DNA of 44,124 bases, from assembly GCA_947625095.1 (NCBI GenBank), contig CANQMX010000014.1, forward strand, positions 1 to 44,124. The letters run 5' to 3'. The notes beneath the pieces were generated by a model, which saw only the letters and a list, made by a program, of their open reading frames with translations, had not been told where the DNA came from and made no database searches. Shown here one piece after another: positions 8,681 to 16,176 of the stretch (the first letter of the stretch is position 1; the number at the start of each line of letters is the position of its first letter). The translations under genes were made by a program, and so were the position numbers. This DNA comes from an uncultured Clostridia bacterium (GTDB lineage Bacteria; Bacillota; Clostridia; Christensenellales; Borkfalkiaceae).

Positions 8681-9961
8681 CTATTTCCCGACGCAGAATT
8701 TGGAAAAAATTTCGTTGATGACGTCCTCCGCGGCCGTCTCGCCGCCGAGCGCGCCCAGGGCAAAATACGCCCCGCGCAGGTCCTCGGCGTACAGTTCGGC
8801 GGGCAGTCCGCCCTCCACCGCGGCAAGGGCGGAAAGGACGTGCTCCCGCGCCGTCTTCACCGCCTCGAAGTGCCGCTTCTCCATGAGGTATGCACCGTCG
8901 TTCTCCGCGCCGAATCCGCGCGCATATATGAGTTTTTTGAGTTCCTCCACCCCCTCGCCCGTGTGGGCGGAGAGCGCGATATCGCCCCCCGTTCTGCCCA
9001 AATCGCTCTTGGCGGTGACTGTGATGAGGGGCGTTCCCGCGGGGAAATTCTGTTCGTCGCCCTCCTCTTTGAGGTAGACGATGACGTCGGCGGAGGAGAT
9101 CGCCCTTTCGGCGCGCCGCACGCCCTCCTCCTCGATGGCGTCCGCGGTCTTGCGAAGCCCCGCCGTATCGGTGAGCAAAAACCGCACGCCGTTTATCGTT
9201 ATCTCGCCCTCCAGGACGTCGCGCGTCGTGCCCGCCACGGGCGAGACGATGGCTCTGTCATAGCCGAGCAGGGCGTTGAAGAGGGTGCTCTTGCCCGCGT
9301 TGGGTCTGCCGCAGAGGGCGACGCGCACCCCCTCCTTGAGTTTTTTCCCCGCGCGGTATTGTGCGGCGAGCGCCGTCAAAAAATCGCAAATTTCCGACAG
9401 CGTTTTGCCGATTTCGCGCCGCGAAGAGGGATTCAAGTCCTCCTCGGGGTAGTCGACGTCGGCCTCCACGCTCGCGAGGCAGGTCTTGATTTTGTCCTGC
9501 AAGAGCCGCCCCTCCCGCGTGAGTTTTTCGCCGTATAAAAGATACCCCGCGCGCACCTCGGCCTCGGAGGAGGCGTTGATCATATCCGCCATGCCCTCTG
9601 CGGCGGAGAGCGAAAGTTTCCCGTTCAAAAAGGCGCGGCGGGTAAATTCCCCGCGCGCGGCCATTCTCGCGCCCAACTCCACGGTGCGTAAAAGCGCGGC
9701 GCGCGCCAACTCCGTTCCGCCGTGCAGGTGAAATTCGACGACGTCCTCGCCCGTGAACGAGCGGGGCGCGCGGAAATACACAACGAGGCCGTAGTCCTTG
9801 ACCGCGCCGCAGTCGATCTCCCCCGCGTACATCATATTGGGCTTAAACTCCGTTCTGCGGCACATTTTTCGGGCGATTTCAAGGGCGCCGTCGCCCGAGA
9901 GGCGCACGATTGCAACGCCGCCGCGCCCTGCCGCGGTCGCGATCGCGGAAATGAGTTCCAT
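8681..9961 (-). CDS. mnmE: tRNA uridine-5-carboxymethylaminomethyl(34) modification GTPase MnmE
   Basis: A 426-residue protein. With MnmG it installs the carboxymethylaminomethyl group on the wobble uridine of several tRNAs. Seen: the N-terminal folate-binding domain (AAGRGGVAIVRLSG, then EFHLHGG), a central G domain with Walker A GRPNAGKST, a switch region AGTTRDVLEG, DTAGLR, and the C-terminal FCVGK tail whose cysteine is characteristic. The usual NKxD guanine-specificity motif reads AKSD here. The start at 9961 gives the standard N-terminus MELISAIATA. mnmE is normally near mnmG or the rpmH-rnpA-yidC cluster; here it heads an operon with a LysR gene instead. Confidence 0.95.
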   Translation of the reverse strand: MELISAIATAAGRGGVAIVRLSGDGALEIARKMCRRTEFKPNMMYAGEIDCGAVKDYGLVVYFRAPRSFTGEDVVEFHLHGGTELARAALLRTVELGARMAARGEFTRRAFLNGKLSLSAAEGMADMINASSEAEVRAGYLLYGEKLTREGRLLQDKIKTCLASVEADVDYPEEDLNPSSRREIGKTLSEICDFLTALAAQYRAGKKLKEGVRVALCGRPNAGKSTLFNALLGYDRAIVSPVAGTTRDVLEGEITINGVRFLLTDTAGLRKTADAIEEEGVRRAERAISSADVIVYLKEEGDEQNFPAGTPLITVTAKSDLGRTGGDIALSAHTGEGVEELKKLIYARGFGAENDGAYLMEKRHFEAVKTAREHVLSALAAVEGGLPAELYAEDLRGAYFALGALGGETAAEDVINEIFSKFCVGK

Positions 9962-10027
9962 ACTCTCCCATAAGCGCAGGTTGTCGAACACAGCAACAAC
10001 CCGCCCTCTCCCATAAATTTTAGTTAT

Positions 10028-10056
10028 ATTATAGCACGCCGTTTGGCGGTTGTAAA
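10028..10056 (-). promoter_or_regulatory. mnmE: Promoter of the mnmE operon
   Basis: On the minus strand TTTACA (10056-10051), a 17-nt spacer and TATAAT (10033-10028) with an extended TGC. Confidence 0.75.
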
Positions 10057-10071
10057 ATATTTCGGCGCAAA

Positions 10072-10097
10072 AAAATTCCCGCCGAAGCGGGAATTTT
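10072..10097 (-). terminator. Terminator of the ecf-truA operon
   Basis: An 11-bp stem (AAAATTCCCGC with GCGGGAATTTT) and a 4-nt loop just after the stop codon at 10104; on the minus strand it ends in a T run. Confidence 0.85.
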
Positions 10098-10103
10098 CAT
10101 GTG

Positions 10104-11072
10104 TCAGAAATCGGAGAACGGGTCGTCGTCCGTGGGCGGCGCGTTGTTTGCGGGCGACCCCGAAGGCGCACCGCCCGTAGGCGCTCCGCCGAACTCTCCC
10201 CCGAACGGTTCATCGGGCGCGTTGGGCGACTGCGGCGGATAGCCTCCATTCTGCGGGTTATTATACCCTCCCTGCGGCGGATATCCCCCGTTCTGCGGGT
10301 TGTTATATCCCCCCTGCGGCGGGTAGCCGTACCCGCCGTACTGCTGCTGTTGCTGCTGCATCCTGCGGCGCATATAGGCGTTATAGTCCACGGGCGCATT
10401 GTTGCGCACGGCAAAGATGGCAAACCCGCGCCCCGGCAGCACCGAGGAGAGGAAGGTCATGAGGAAGGGGCTGCGCGCGTAGTATTTGCGGTAGAAGGCG
10501 AAGAACAGCGTGCAGAACATATACAGCACCACGAGGGCGAAGATGACTTGCACGATGTAAACGACCGTCGTGGCGGTCGCCATCCAGCGGACGGAGGCGG
10601 GCAAATAGGTGGTCTCTATCGCATACCCCGTCACCTGCCCCGCGCTATTCGTCTGAACGACGTAATATTCGGGGTGCATGAGGCAAATTTCCATCGTAAA
10701 GCCGAAGATATTGAGCAGCACAAACACGATCTCGCACACCATCGTCCACAGTCCGATGCGCTTCACGCGGCTGCCGAAAATGCGCGTCTCCCCCGCGAGT
10801 TCGCCCGTCAGGTAGGTATTGCCGAAGGGCAAAAACCCGATCCACGCGTGCTTGATCCCCGCCCTTTTGGCAAGTTTCAAAAGTCCCAGCCCGCCGAAGA
10901 TGACGCCGATGAAAAAGAGACCCAGCCCCACGCCGAGGATGATGAAGTAGCACAGCCGTTCGATGGCGATGCTCTCGGCGAGCGTCTCCGCGGAGATATT
11001 CCCGTAGCGTAGAACTAAGTTCACGATGTATTCGGGCACCGTGATCCAACCGATATAACCGAACAGTTCCAT
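10104..11072 (-). CDS. Multi-pass membrane protein with Pro/Gly/Gln-rich C-terminal repeats
   Basis: A 322-residue protein with about four to five hydrophobic segments in the first 220 residues, then a basic cytoplasmic stretch, a glutamine run (MQQQQQQYGG) and tandem copies of YPPQGGYNNPQNGG, finishing in an acidic DDDPFSDF end. The tail is predicted to be disordered. I do not recognise a named family; membrane proteins with such tails are common in Clostridia. Its ATG directly abuts the truA stop codon, so it is the last gene of the ecfA1-ecfA2-ecfT-truA transcript. It is not an obvious ECF substrate-binding (S) component: the tail and segment number do not fit a typical six-helix S protein. 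Confidence 0.75.
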   Translation of the reverse strand: MELFGYIGWITVPEYIVNLVLRYGNISAETLAESIAIERLCYFIILGVGLGLFFIGVIFGGLGLLKLAKRAGIKHAWIGFLPFGNTYLTGELAGETRIFGSRVKRIGLWTMVCEIVFVLLNIFGFTMEICLMHPEYYVVQTNSAGQVTGYAIETTYLPASVRWMATATTVVYIVQVIFALVVLYMFCTLFFAFYRKYYARSPFLMTFLSSVLPGRGFAIFAVRNNAPVDYNAYMRRRMQQQQQQYGGYGYPPQGGYNNPQNGGYPPQGGYNNPQNGGYPPQSPNAPDEPFGGEFGGAPTGGAPSGSPANNAPPTDDDPFSDF

Positions 11073-11846
11073 TTAATCCTCCCGCGGCGCACCGAAGAGC
11101 GGCACGCCGTAATCTACGTTTTCCAAAGTCAGCCCCTTCGCGGGCATGGTCTTTGCAAGAAGCCCCCTCTCGCCCGTCTCAAAGGCCTTCAACATATTTT
11201 CTATACCCTTTCCGCAGCCGATACAAACAAGCTCGCCCGCAAGGATGCGCACCATATTGTATAAAAAGCCGTTCCCCGTGACGAAGATCTCATATAGATC
11301 GCACAGCGTCTTGCCCGTTTTTCGAATTTTCACCTCGTAGACGGTGCGAAGCGTTGTCTTTGCGGAAGAGCCGGAAGCGCAAAACGCCGCAAAGTCGTGT
11401 TCGCCCTCCAAAAGGCGCGCCGCCTCCTCCATGCGGGCGAGGTCGGGCGTCTTTCGCACCCGCACCGCGTAGCGCTCCAACAGGGGAAGTTCGCTCTCCG
11501 CCGTATAAAAGCGGTAGCAGTACGTCTTTTTCTTCGCGCCGCGCGTACAGTCGAAGCCCTCGGGCGCCGCCGCGCTTTTCAAGACGCGCACATCGGGCGG
11601 AAGGAGCGCATTGAACCTCTCGCGCAGTTTTTTGGGCGGGGTGGAAGTCTCGCCGTCCGCATGGCACACCTGCCCCATGGCGTGCACGCCCGCGTCCGTT
11701 CTCCCGCTCGCCGCAACCTTTGCGGGCGCGCCGAAAATTTCCGCCGCCGCTTCTTCCAAGACACCCTGCACCGTCCGCGCGTCTTTCTGCCGCTGGTAGC
11801 CCGAAAAATGCGTGCCGTCATACTGCAATAAAAGTGCGTATCTCAT
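11073..11846 (-). CDS. truA: tRNA pseudouridine(38-40) synthase TruA
   Basis: A 257-residue enzyme that isomerises uridines 38-40 in the anticodon arm. The catalytic aspartate is D51 in GRTDAGVHA, and the N-terminal LLQYDGTHFSGYQRQ and later NGFLYNMVRI blocks are typical. The ATG at 11846 overlaps the ecfT stop codon as ATGA; an ATG four codons upstream is less likely. The order ecfA-ecfA-ecfT-truA is a widely conserved arrangement in Bacillota, where these genes often follow ribosomal protein genes; the ribosomal genes are absent here. Confidence 0.95.
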   Translation of the reverse strand: MRYALLLQYDGTHFSGYQRQKDARTVQGVLEEAAAEIFGAPAKVAASGRTDAGVHAMGQVCHADGETSTPPKKLRERFNALLPPDVRVLKSAAAPEGFDCTRGAKKKTYCYRFYTAESELPLLERYAVRVRKTPDLARMEEAARLLEGEHDFAAFCASGSSAKTTLRTVYEVKIRKTGKTLCDLYEIFVTGNGFLYNMVRILAGELVCIGCGKGIENMLKAFETGERGLLAKTMPAKGLTLENVDYGVPLFGAPRED

Positions 11847-12664
11847 ATCGGCAACCACAAAAACGCCTCATAGACGTTGAGGAGCACCACGCCCGCAATG
11901 AGCGCCGCCGCCACCAAAAATCCGATGAGGTCGCGCCAGGTAAGGCGCAATTTCTTGTATTTCGTGCGCTTCTTGCTCGCCATGTAGCAACGGGCGTCCA
12001 TCGCGTCGCCGAGTTCGTCGGCGCGGCGAAACGCCGAGAGGATGAGGGGCACTAAAATGGGTACGAGTGCGCGCACCTTCTTGATAAGTCCGCCGCCCTC
12101 GATGTCCCCCCCGCGCGCCTTCTGTGCGCTACGGATGCGCTCGGTCTCCTCCATGAGGACGGGGATCATGCGCAGGGCAATGCTCATCACGTCGGCGAGG
12201 ACGTGCACGGGGATCTTGATCCACGTCAGCGGTTTCAACACGCTCTCGATGCCGTCGGTGAGTTCGACGGGCGTCGTCGTATACGTCAGCATGGAGGAGC
12301 ACACGACGAGCAGGATGAGGCGGCAGATGAGGAAGGCGGAAAACACGATGCCCTCCTTGGAGACGCACAAAATTCCGTACTGCCAATACACCGTCTCCCC
12401 TGTGCGGAAGAGCACATTGATGGCGGCGGTGAACACGACGAGGAACAGCACCCCGCGGATGGCGCGCAGAACCTTCAATATGGGCACACGCGAAAAGGCA
12501 ATGACAAAGATGAGTACAACAAGGCAGGCGGCAAGCCCGTAGAAGTTGCCCGCGAGGAAGATGGCGACGATGAACGCCACAAGAAAGAAGAGTTTAATGC
12601 GCGGGTCCATGTTGTGGACGAAGGACTTAACGGGGTAGTACTGCCCGAAGGAGACGTCTTTCAT
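11843..12664 (-). CDS. ecfT: Energy-coupling factor transporter transmembrane protein EcfT
   Basis: A 273-residue membrane protein that couples the two ATPases to interchangeable vitamin-binding S components. Seen: N-terminal MDPRIKLF motif, several membrane helices, and the cytoplasmic coupling motifs containing ARG (QKARGGDIEG and AMDARCYMA) that dock on the ATPases. Start and stop both overlap neighbours (ATGA). No S component is encoded nearby, as expected for a shared group II ECF module. Confidence 0.93.
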   Translation of the reverse strand: MKDVSFGQYYPVKSFVHNMDPRIKLFFLVAFIVAIFLAGNFYGLAACLVVLIFVIAFSRVPILKVLRAIRGVLFLVVFTAAINVLFRTGETVYWQYGILCVSKEGIVFSAFLICRLILLVVCSSMLTYTTTPVELTDGIESVLKPLTWIKIPVHVLADVMSIALRMIPVLMEETERIRSAQKARGGDIEGGGLIKKVRALVPILVPLILSAFRRADELGDAMDARCYMASKKRTKYKKLRLTWRDLIGFLVAAALIAGVVLLNVYEAFLWLPI

Positions 12665-13584
12665 GCCTGTCCCCCCTTGAGCGCAATTACCTTATTGACG
12701 AAATCCCCCACCGTAAAATCGCAGTCCACCTCTATGCCCCGTCTTTTGAGGGCGGCGCACAGTTTTGCGGTGAGCGGAACATCGAGGCCGAGTCCGATGA
12801 GTTCCTCCGCCCGCTTGAAGAGTTCCTTGGGCGGCATACAGCACACCGCCCGCCCCTCGGAGAACACCGCGGCGCGCGTGCAATTCTCCGCAATTTCGTC
12901 CATATCGTGGGAGACGATGATGACGGTCTTGCACCACTCCCTGTGCAGGCGGTGGAGAAGCGCCATCACCTCCTGCTTTCCGAGGGGATCAAGCCCCGCC
13001 GCCGGCTCGTCTAAAATGAGCACTTCGGGGCGGGTGACGATGACGCCCGCAATGGCGACCCGCCTCTTCTGCCCGCCCGAGAGGTCAAAGGGCGACATCT
13101 CGGCAACCTGGTTGTAGTCCAGCCCGACGATCTCGAGCGCGGCGCGCACCGCCGCCTCCGTCTCCTCGGGCGTGAGTTTTTTCTCGGCAAAATTTTTGAG
13201 GCCGTAGGCGACGTCATCCTCCACCGTCTCGGCAAAGAGTTGGTACTCGGGGTATTGGAACACCATTCCAACCCTCTTTCTGAGGGCGCGGAAGTCCGTC
13301 TTTTTGGAGGCGAGGTCAAACTCCCCCACTTGCAATTTGGGCATGGGCAGGGCAGGCTGCCCCCTCTTCGCCTTGGGGGGCTTGGGGTGGCGCTTTTTGG
13401 AGGCGGGCAGGCGGATAAGCCCGTTCAAATGCTGCACAAAGGTGGATTTCCCGCTCCCCGTGTGCCCGATGATGCCGAAAAACTCCCCCTCCTCGATGGT
13501 GAGGTTCACGTCGTCGAGGGCGCGCGTCGCAAAGGGAGACTTGGGGTTGTAGGTGTAACTCAAATGCTCCGCTACGATACGCAC
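12661..13584 (-). CDS. ecfA2: Energy-coupling factor transporter ATPase EcfA2
   Basis: A 307-residue ABC ATPase with Walker A GHTGSGKST, Q-loop VFQYPEYQLF, signature LSGGQKRR, Walker B VLILDEP and H-loop VSHDMDE. The QHLNGL and QYPE motifs mark it as EcfA2. Between Walker A and the Q-loop there is a basic, proline-rich insertion (about residues 62-86, SKKRHPKPPKAKRGQPA) that ordinary EcfA2 proteins lack, which explains the extra length. It overlaps ecfA1 by 13 nt and ecfT by 4 nt, so it is translationally coupled to both. Confidence 0.93.
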   Translation of the reverse strand: MRIVAEHLSYTYNPKSPFATRALDDVNLTIEEGEFFGIIGHTGSGKSTFVQHLNGLIRLPASKKRHPKPPKAKRGQPALPMPKLQVGEFDLASKKTDFRALRKRVGMVFQYPEYQLFAETVEDDVAYGLKNFAEKKLTPEETEAAVRAALEIVGLDYNQVAEMSPFDLSGGQKRRVAIAGVIVTRPEVLILDEPAAGLDPLGKQEVMALLHRLHREWCKTVIIVSHDMDEIAENCTRAAVFSEGRAVCCMPPKELFKRAEELIGLGLDVPLTAKLCAALKRRGIEVDCDFTVGDFVNKVIALKGGQA

Positions 13585-14393
13585 CGCGCGATCTCCTCCG
13601 CAAGTTTTTCTATGTCAAGCGTGTCCTCCACGGCGATGCCGCCCTCGCGCAGCCCCTTGCAGATCTGCCCGATGCGCGGTAGCGCAAGATTGTAGGTCAA
13701 AAGTTCCTCATGCCGCTCGAAAATTTCAGCGGGCGCGCCCTCCATCACGATCTCCCCCCTGTTCATCACCACGGCGCGGCCACAGAGCAGCGCCTCCTCC
13801 ATGAAGTGCGTGATGAGGATGACGGTGATGTGCTCCTCCTTGTTGAGGCGCAAAACGACGTCGATGATCTCCCTTCTCCCGCGGGGGTCGAGCATCGCGG
13901 TGGACTCGTCCAAAATCATAATTTTTGGTTTCAAGGCGAGCACGCCCGCAATGGCGACGCGCTGCTTCTGCCCGCCCGAGAGGCGGGAGATGGTCGCGTG
14001 CCTCTCCTTTTCCATGCCCACGGCTTTCAGGGCGAAGTCGATGCGCGCGCCGATCTCCTCGCGGGGAAGCCCCACGTTTTCCGCGCCGAACGCCACGTCG
14101 TCCTCCACGAGGGAGGCAACGGCTTGGTTATCGGGGTTCTGGAATACGACGCCCACGTTCTTGCGCACTTCGTACAGATTTTTCTGTTCGAGCGGCATCC
14201 CGAGCACGAAAATTTCTCCCCCGTCGGCCTCCAAAAGGCCGTTCGCAAGCCGCGCGAGCGTCGATTTCCCGCTCCCGTTGTGGCCGAGCACGGCGACGAA
14301 CTCGCCCTCTTTCACGGCAAAATTCAAATTTTCAATGGCAAACGCGTTCTCCCCGTAGGAAAATTTCACGTTGCGTAGTTCAAGCGCATTCAT
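13572..14393 (-). CDS. ecfA1: Energy-coupling factor transporter ATPase EcfA1
   Basis: A 273-residue ABC ATPase; first gene of the ECF operon. Seen: Walker A GHNGSGKST, Q-loop VFQNPDNQ, signature LSGGQKQR, Walker B IMILDEST and H-loop ITHFMEE. The QNPDNQ motif is characteristic of EcfA1. The ATG at 14393 is chosen because an upstream in-frame ATG (14417) overlaps the -10 element and would not be transcribed. The ribosome site in front of 14393 is weak. Confidence 0.93.
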   Translation of the reverse strand: MNALELRNVKFSYGENAFAIENLNFAVKEGEFVAVLGHNGSGKSTLARLANGLLEADGGEIFVLGMPLEQKNLYEVRKNVGVVFQNPDNQAVASLVEDDVAFGAENVGLPREEIGARIDFALKAVGMEKERHATISRLSGGQKQRVAIAGVLALKPKIMILDESTAMLDPRGRREIIDVVLRLNKEEHITVILITHFMEEALLCGRAVVMNRGEIVMEGAPAEIFERHEELLTYNLALPRIGQICKGLREGGIAVEDTLDIEKLAEEIARCVS

Positions 14394-14415
14394 CTTTCTT
14401 GCAATATTTTTCCTC

Positions 14416-14444
14416 ATTATACCAAAAACCCGCCCCGATTACAA
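14416..14444 (-). promoter_or_regulatory. ecfA1: Promoter of the ecf-truA operon
   Basis: On the minus strand TTGTAA (14444-14439), a 17-nt spacer and TATAAT (14421-14416). The -35 lies in the loop and one arm of the inverted repeat at 14431-14457. Confidence 0.65.
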
Positions 14445-14457
14445 TGAAATCGGGGCG
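14431..14457. promoter_or_regulatory. Inverted repeat over the ecf promoter
   Basis: CGCCCCGATT (14431-14440) and AATCGGGGCG (14448-14457) are a perfect 10-bp dyad with a 7-nt centre. It overlaps the -35 and spacer of the ecf promoter and sits 60 nt from the divergent promoter. A repressor operator or a terminator against antisense transcription are the main options. Confidence 0.5.
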
Positions 14458-14516
14458 AAATTTCCAAAAAAATTGTCTTTTCCGCCCTCCGCTTGCGGAA
14501 ATTCTCTGATAGCCGT

Positions 14517-14545
14517 TTGACAAAATTTTTTTCCTGCGTTACAAT
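14517..14545 (+). promoter_or_regulatory. Promoter of the GNAT-like gene
   Basis: Consensus TTGACA (14517-14522), a 17-nt spacer, TACAAT (14540-14545). The start codon follows 6 nt later, at the expected transcription start. Confidence 0.85.
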
Positions 14546-14551
14546 GATGCC

Positions 14552-15670
14552 ATGATACATATCGAAGAAGTCAAAAGCCGCGCCCGGCGCAGGCAATTTG
14601 TGAAATTCCCCCTCAAACTGTACAAGGGCAACCCCTATTTCGTTCCGCCGCTCTACGGGGACGAGATGAAGATGTTTCAAAAAAATTATTCGTACAACGA
14701 TCAAGCCGAGGCCGTCTACTTTCTCGCCTACGACGGAAAGAAGGTCGTCGGCAGAATTTCGGGCATCTTGCAGCGCGTCGCCAACGAAAAATGGGGGCAA
14801 AAGCGGGTGCGCTTCACGCGGTTCGACAGTATCGACGATCAAAAGGTCGCCGACGCCCTCTTCGCCGCCGTCGAAAAATGGGCGAGGGAAAAGGGCATGG
14901 AGGAAGTCGTAGGGCCGCTCGGATTTTCCGACTTGGAGCGCGAAGGCCTGCTCATCGAAGGCTTTGATGAACTCGCCACGTTCGAGGAGCAGTACAACTA
15001 TCCCTACTACCAAACCCTCATCGAAAATTTGGGCTACCAAAAGGAAGTGGATTGGATCGAGCACAAACTGTATTTGCCGAAGGAGCGGGACGAAAGATTG
15101 CCCCGCCTCTCGCAAAAAATTTTGGATCGCTACGGCCTGCACATGAGCGAGGCGAAGAACACGCGCGAATTCTTAAAAAAGTACGCCGATAAATTTTTCG
15201 AGGTGCTCGACGCCTCGTACAGCGAAATTTACGGCACGGTGCCCTTCACCGAAAACATGAAAAAGACGCTCATCGCCAACTTCAAACTCATCATCGATCT
15301 GAAGTTTATCCGCATCATTCTCGATAAGGACGAGCGCCCCGTGTGCTTCGGCATCTGCTTTGCCTCGCTTGCAAAGGCGCTGCAAAAATCGGGCGGAAGA
15401 TTGACGATCCCCGCCCTCTTCCGCGTGTTGAAGGCGGTAAAAAAGCCCAGGATCATCGACCTTGCGCTCATCGGCGTCGTCGACGAATACCGCATGAAGG
15501 GCGTAAGTTCGGTGCTCATCAACGAACTCATCAAGATGCTCGACGAGGACGGCGTGGAATACTGCGAGACCAATTTGAATTTGGAGGACAATTACAGTAT
15601 TCACAATATGTGGAAATCGTTTGACAGTGTTCAGCACAAGCGCCGCCGCAGTTATGTGAAGAAGATTTGA
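14552..15670 (+). CDS. GNAT-superfamily acyltransferase-like protein (YghO-like)
   Basis: A 372-residue cytoplasmic protein. The N-terminal block FPLKLYKGNPYFVPPLYGDE is typical of a family of large GNAT-like proteins annotated as N-acetyltransferase or YghO-like; a C-terminal acetyltransferase-type core includes DLALIGVVDEYRMKGVSSVL, with the VxxxxRxxG-type acyl-CoA-binding loop. The substrate is unknown. The start is fixed by homology of this N-terminus, and the ATG is only 6 nt past the -10 hexamer, so the message is probably leaderless. It is monocistronic, divergent from the ecf operon, with a terminator 13 nt after the stop codon. Confidence 0.8.
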   Translation: MIHIEEVKSRARRRQFVKFPLKLYKGNPYFVPPLYGDEMKMFQKNYSYNDQAEAVYFLAYDGKKVVGRISGILQRVANEKWGQKRVRFTRFDSIDDQKVADALFAAVEKWAREKGMEEVVGPLGFSDLEREGLLIEGFDELATFEEQYNYPYYQTLIENLGYQKEVDWIEHKLYLPKERDERLPRLSQKILDRYGLHMSEAKNTREFLKKYADKFFEVLDASYSEIYGTVPFTENMKKTLIANFKLIIDLKFIRIILDKDERPVCFGICFASLAKALQKSGGRLTIPALFRVLKAVKKPRIIDLALIGVVDEYRMKGVSSVLINELIKMLDEDGVEYCETNLNLEDNYSIHNMWKSFDSVQHKRRRSYVKKI

Positions 15671-15682
15671 GGAAACACCCTC

Positions 15683-15714
15683 CCCTCCCCCTTAACGTCG
15701 GGAGGGATTTTTTT
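15683..15714 (+). terminator. Terminator of the GNAT-like gene
   Basis: CCCTCCC (15683-15689) pairs with GGGAGGG (15700-15706) and is followed by ATTTTTTT. Confidence 0.85.
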
Positions 15715-15719
15715 ACTCT

Positions 15720-16140
15720 CTTTCTCCTCATCCCGCCCCGCGCCTTGCCCCCCGCGCCCTCTTCCTTCCCTCATACTCCTCATACCGAACCTGCCGCCCG
15801 TCCGCAACTGCGGACGGGCGACAGGTGAGTGTATCTTTGCCCCCTCTTCGGGAGGGGGACACAGGGGGAGGGGAACTCTTGCCCACCCCTTGGAGGGCGC
15901 CGTAGGCGTGCCTTGTGCTGTGGGTGGCACGAGCAACGCGAGTGACGGAAGGGGTGTCATTTCGCCCCTTTCACCCGTCCTTTTCCTCATACACTCACCT
16001 GCCCTTATCCTCATATCGCCCCGCACCCTCTTCCTTCCCTCATACTCCTCATACCGAACCTGCCGCCCGTCCGCAACGCGGACGGGCGGCAGGTGAGTGT
16101 ATCTTTGCCCCCTCCTCGGGAGGGGGACACAGGGGTGGAT
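15720..16140. repeat. Intergenic palindromic repeat mosaic I
   Basis: No gene. It holds two nearly identical direct copies (about 15757-15868 and 16026-16136) of a composite unit: a pyrimidine-rich CCCTCTTCCTTCCCTCATAC lead, a hairpin whose stem is CCGCCCGTCCGCA with its complement, the sequence GAGTGTATCTT, then a second hairpin CCCCCTC-TCGG-GAGGGGG. The copies differ by a few bases. Related units occur at 29750-31080 and, reversed, at 36320-36400. It lies between the converging 3' ends of the GNAT-like gene and the giant surface-protein gene. Confidence 0.8.
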
Positions 16141-16141
16141 G

Positions 16142-16176
16142 AAAAATTCCCCGCCCGAATGGGCGGGGAATTTTTT
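16142..16176 (-). terminator. Terminator of the giant surface-protein operon
   Basis: A perfect 15-bp stem (16142-16156 with 16161-16175) and GAAT loop lie 13 nt past the stop codon at 16189; it is AT-flanked on both sides and could work in both directions. Confidence 0.85.

Noticed and set aside
10104..11072. The last gene of the ECF operon as an ECF substrate-binding component
   Set aside because: The long disordered Pro/Gly/Gln tail and helix pattern do not fit a compact six-helix S protein, and no S-family motif is visible.
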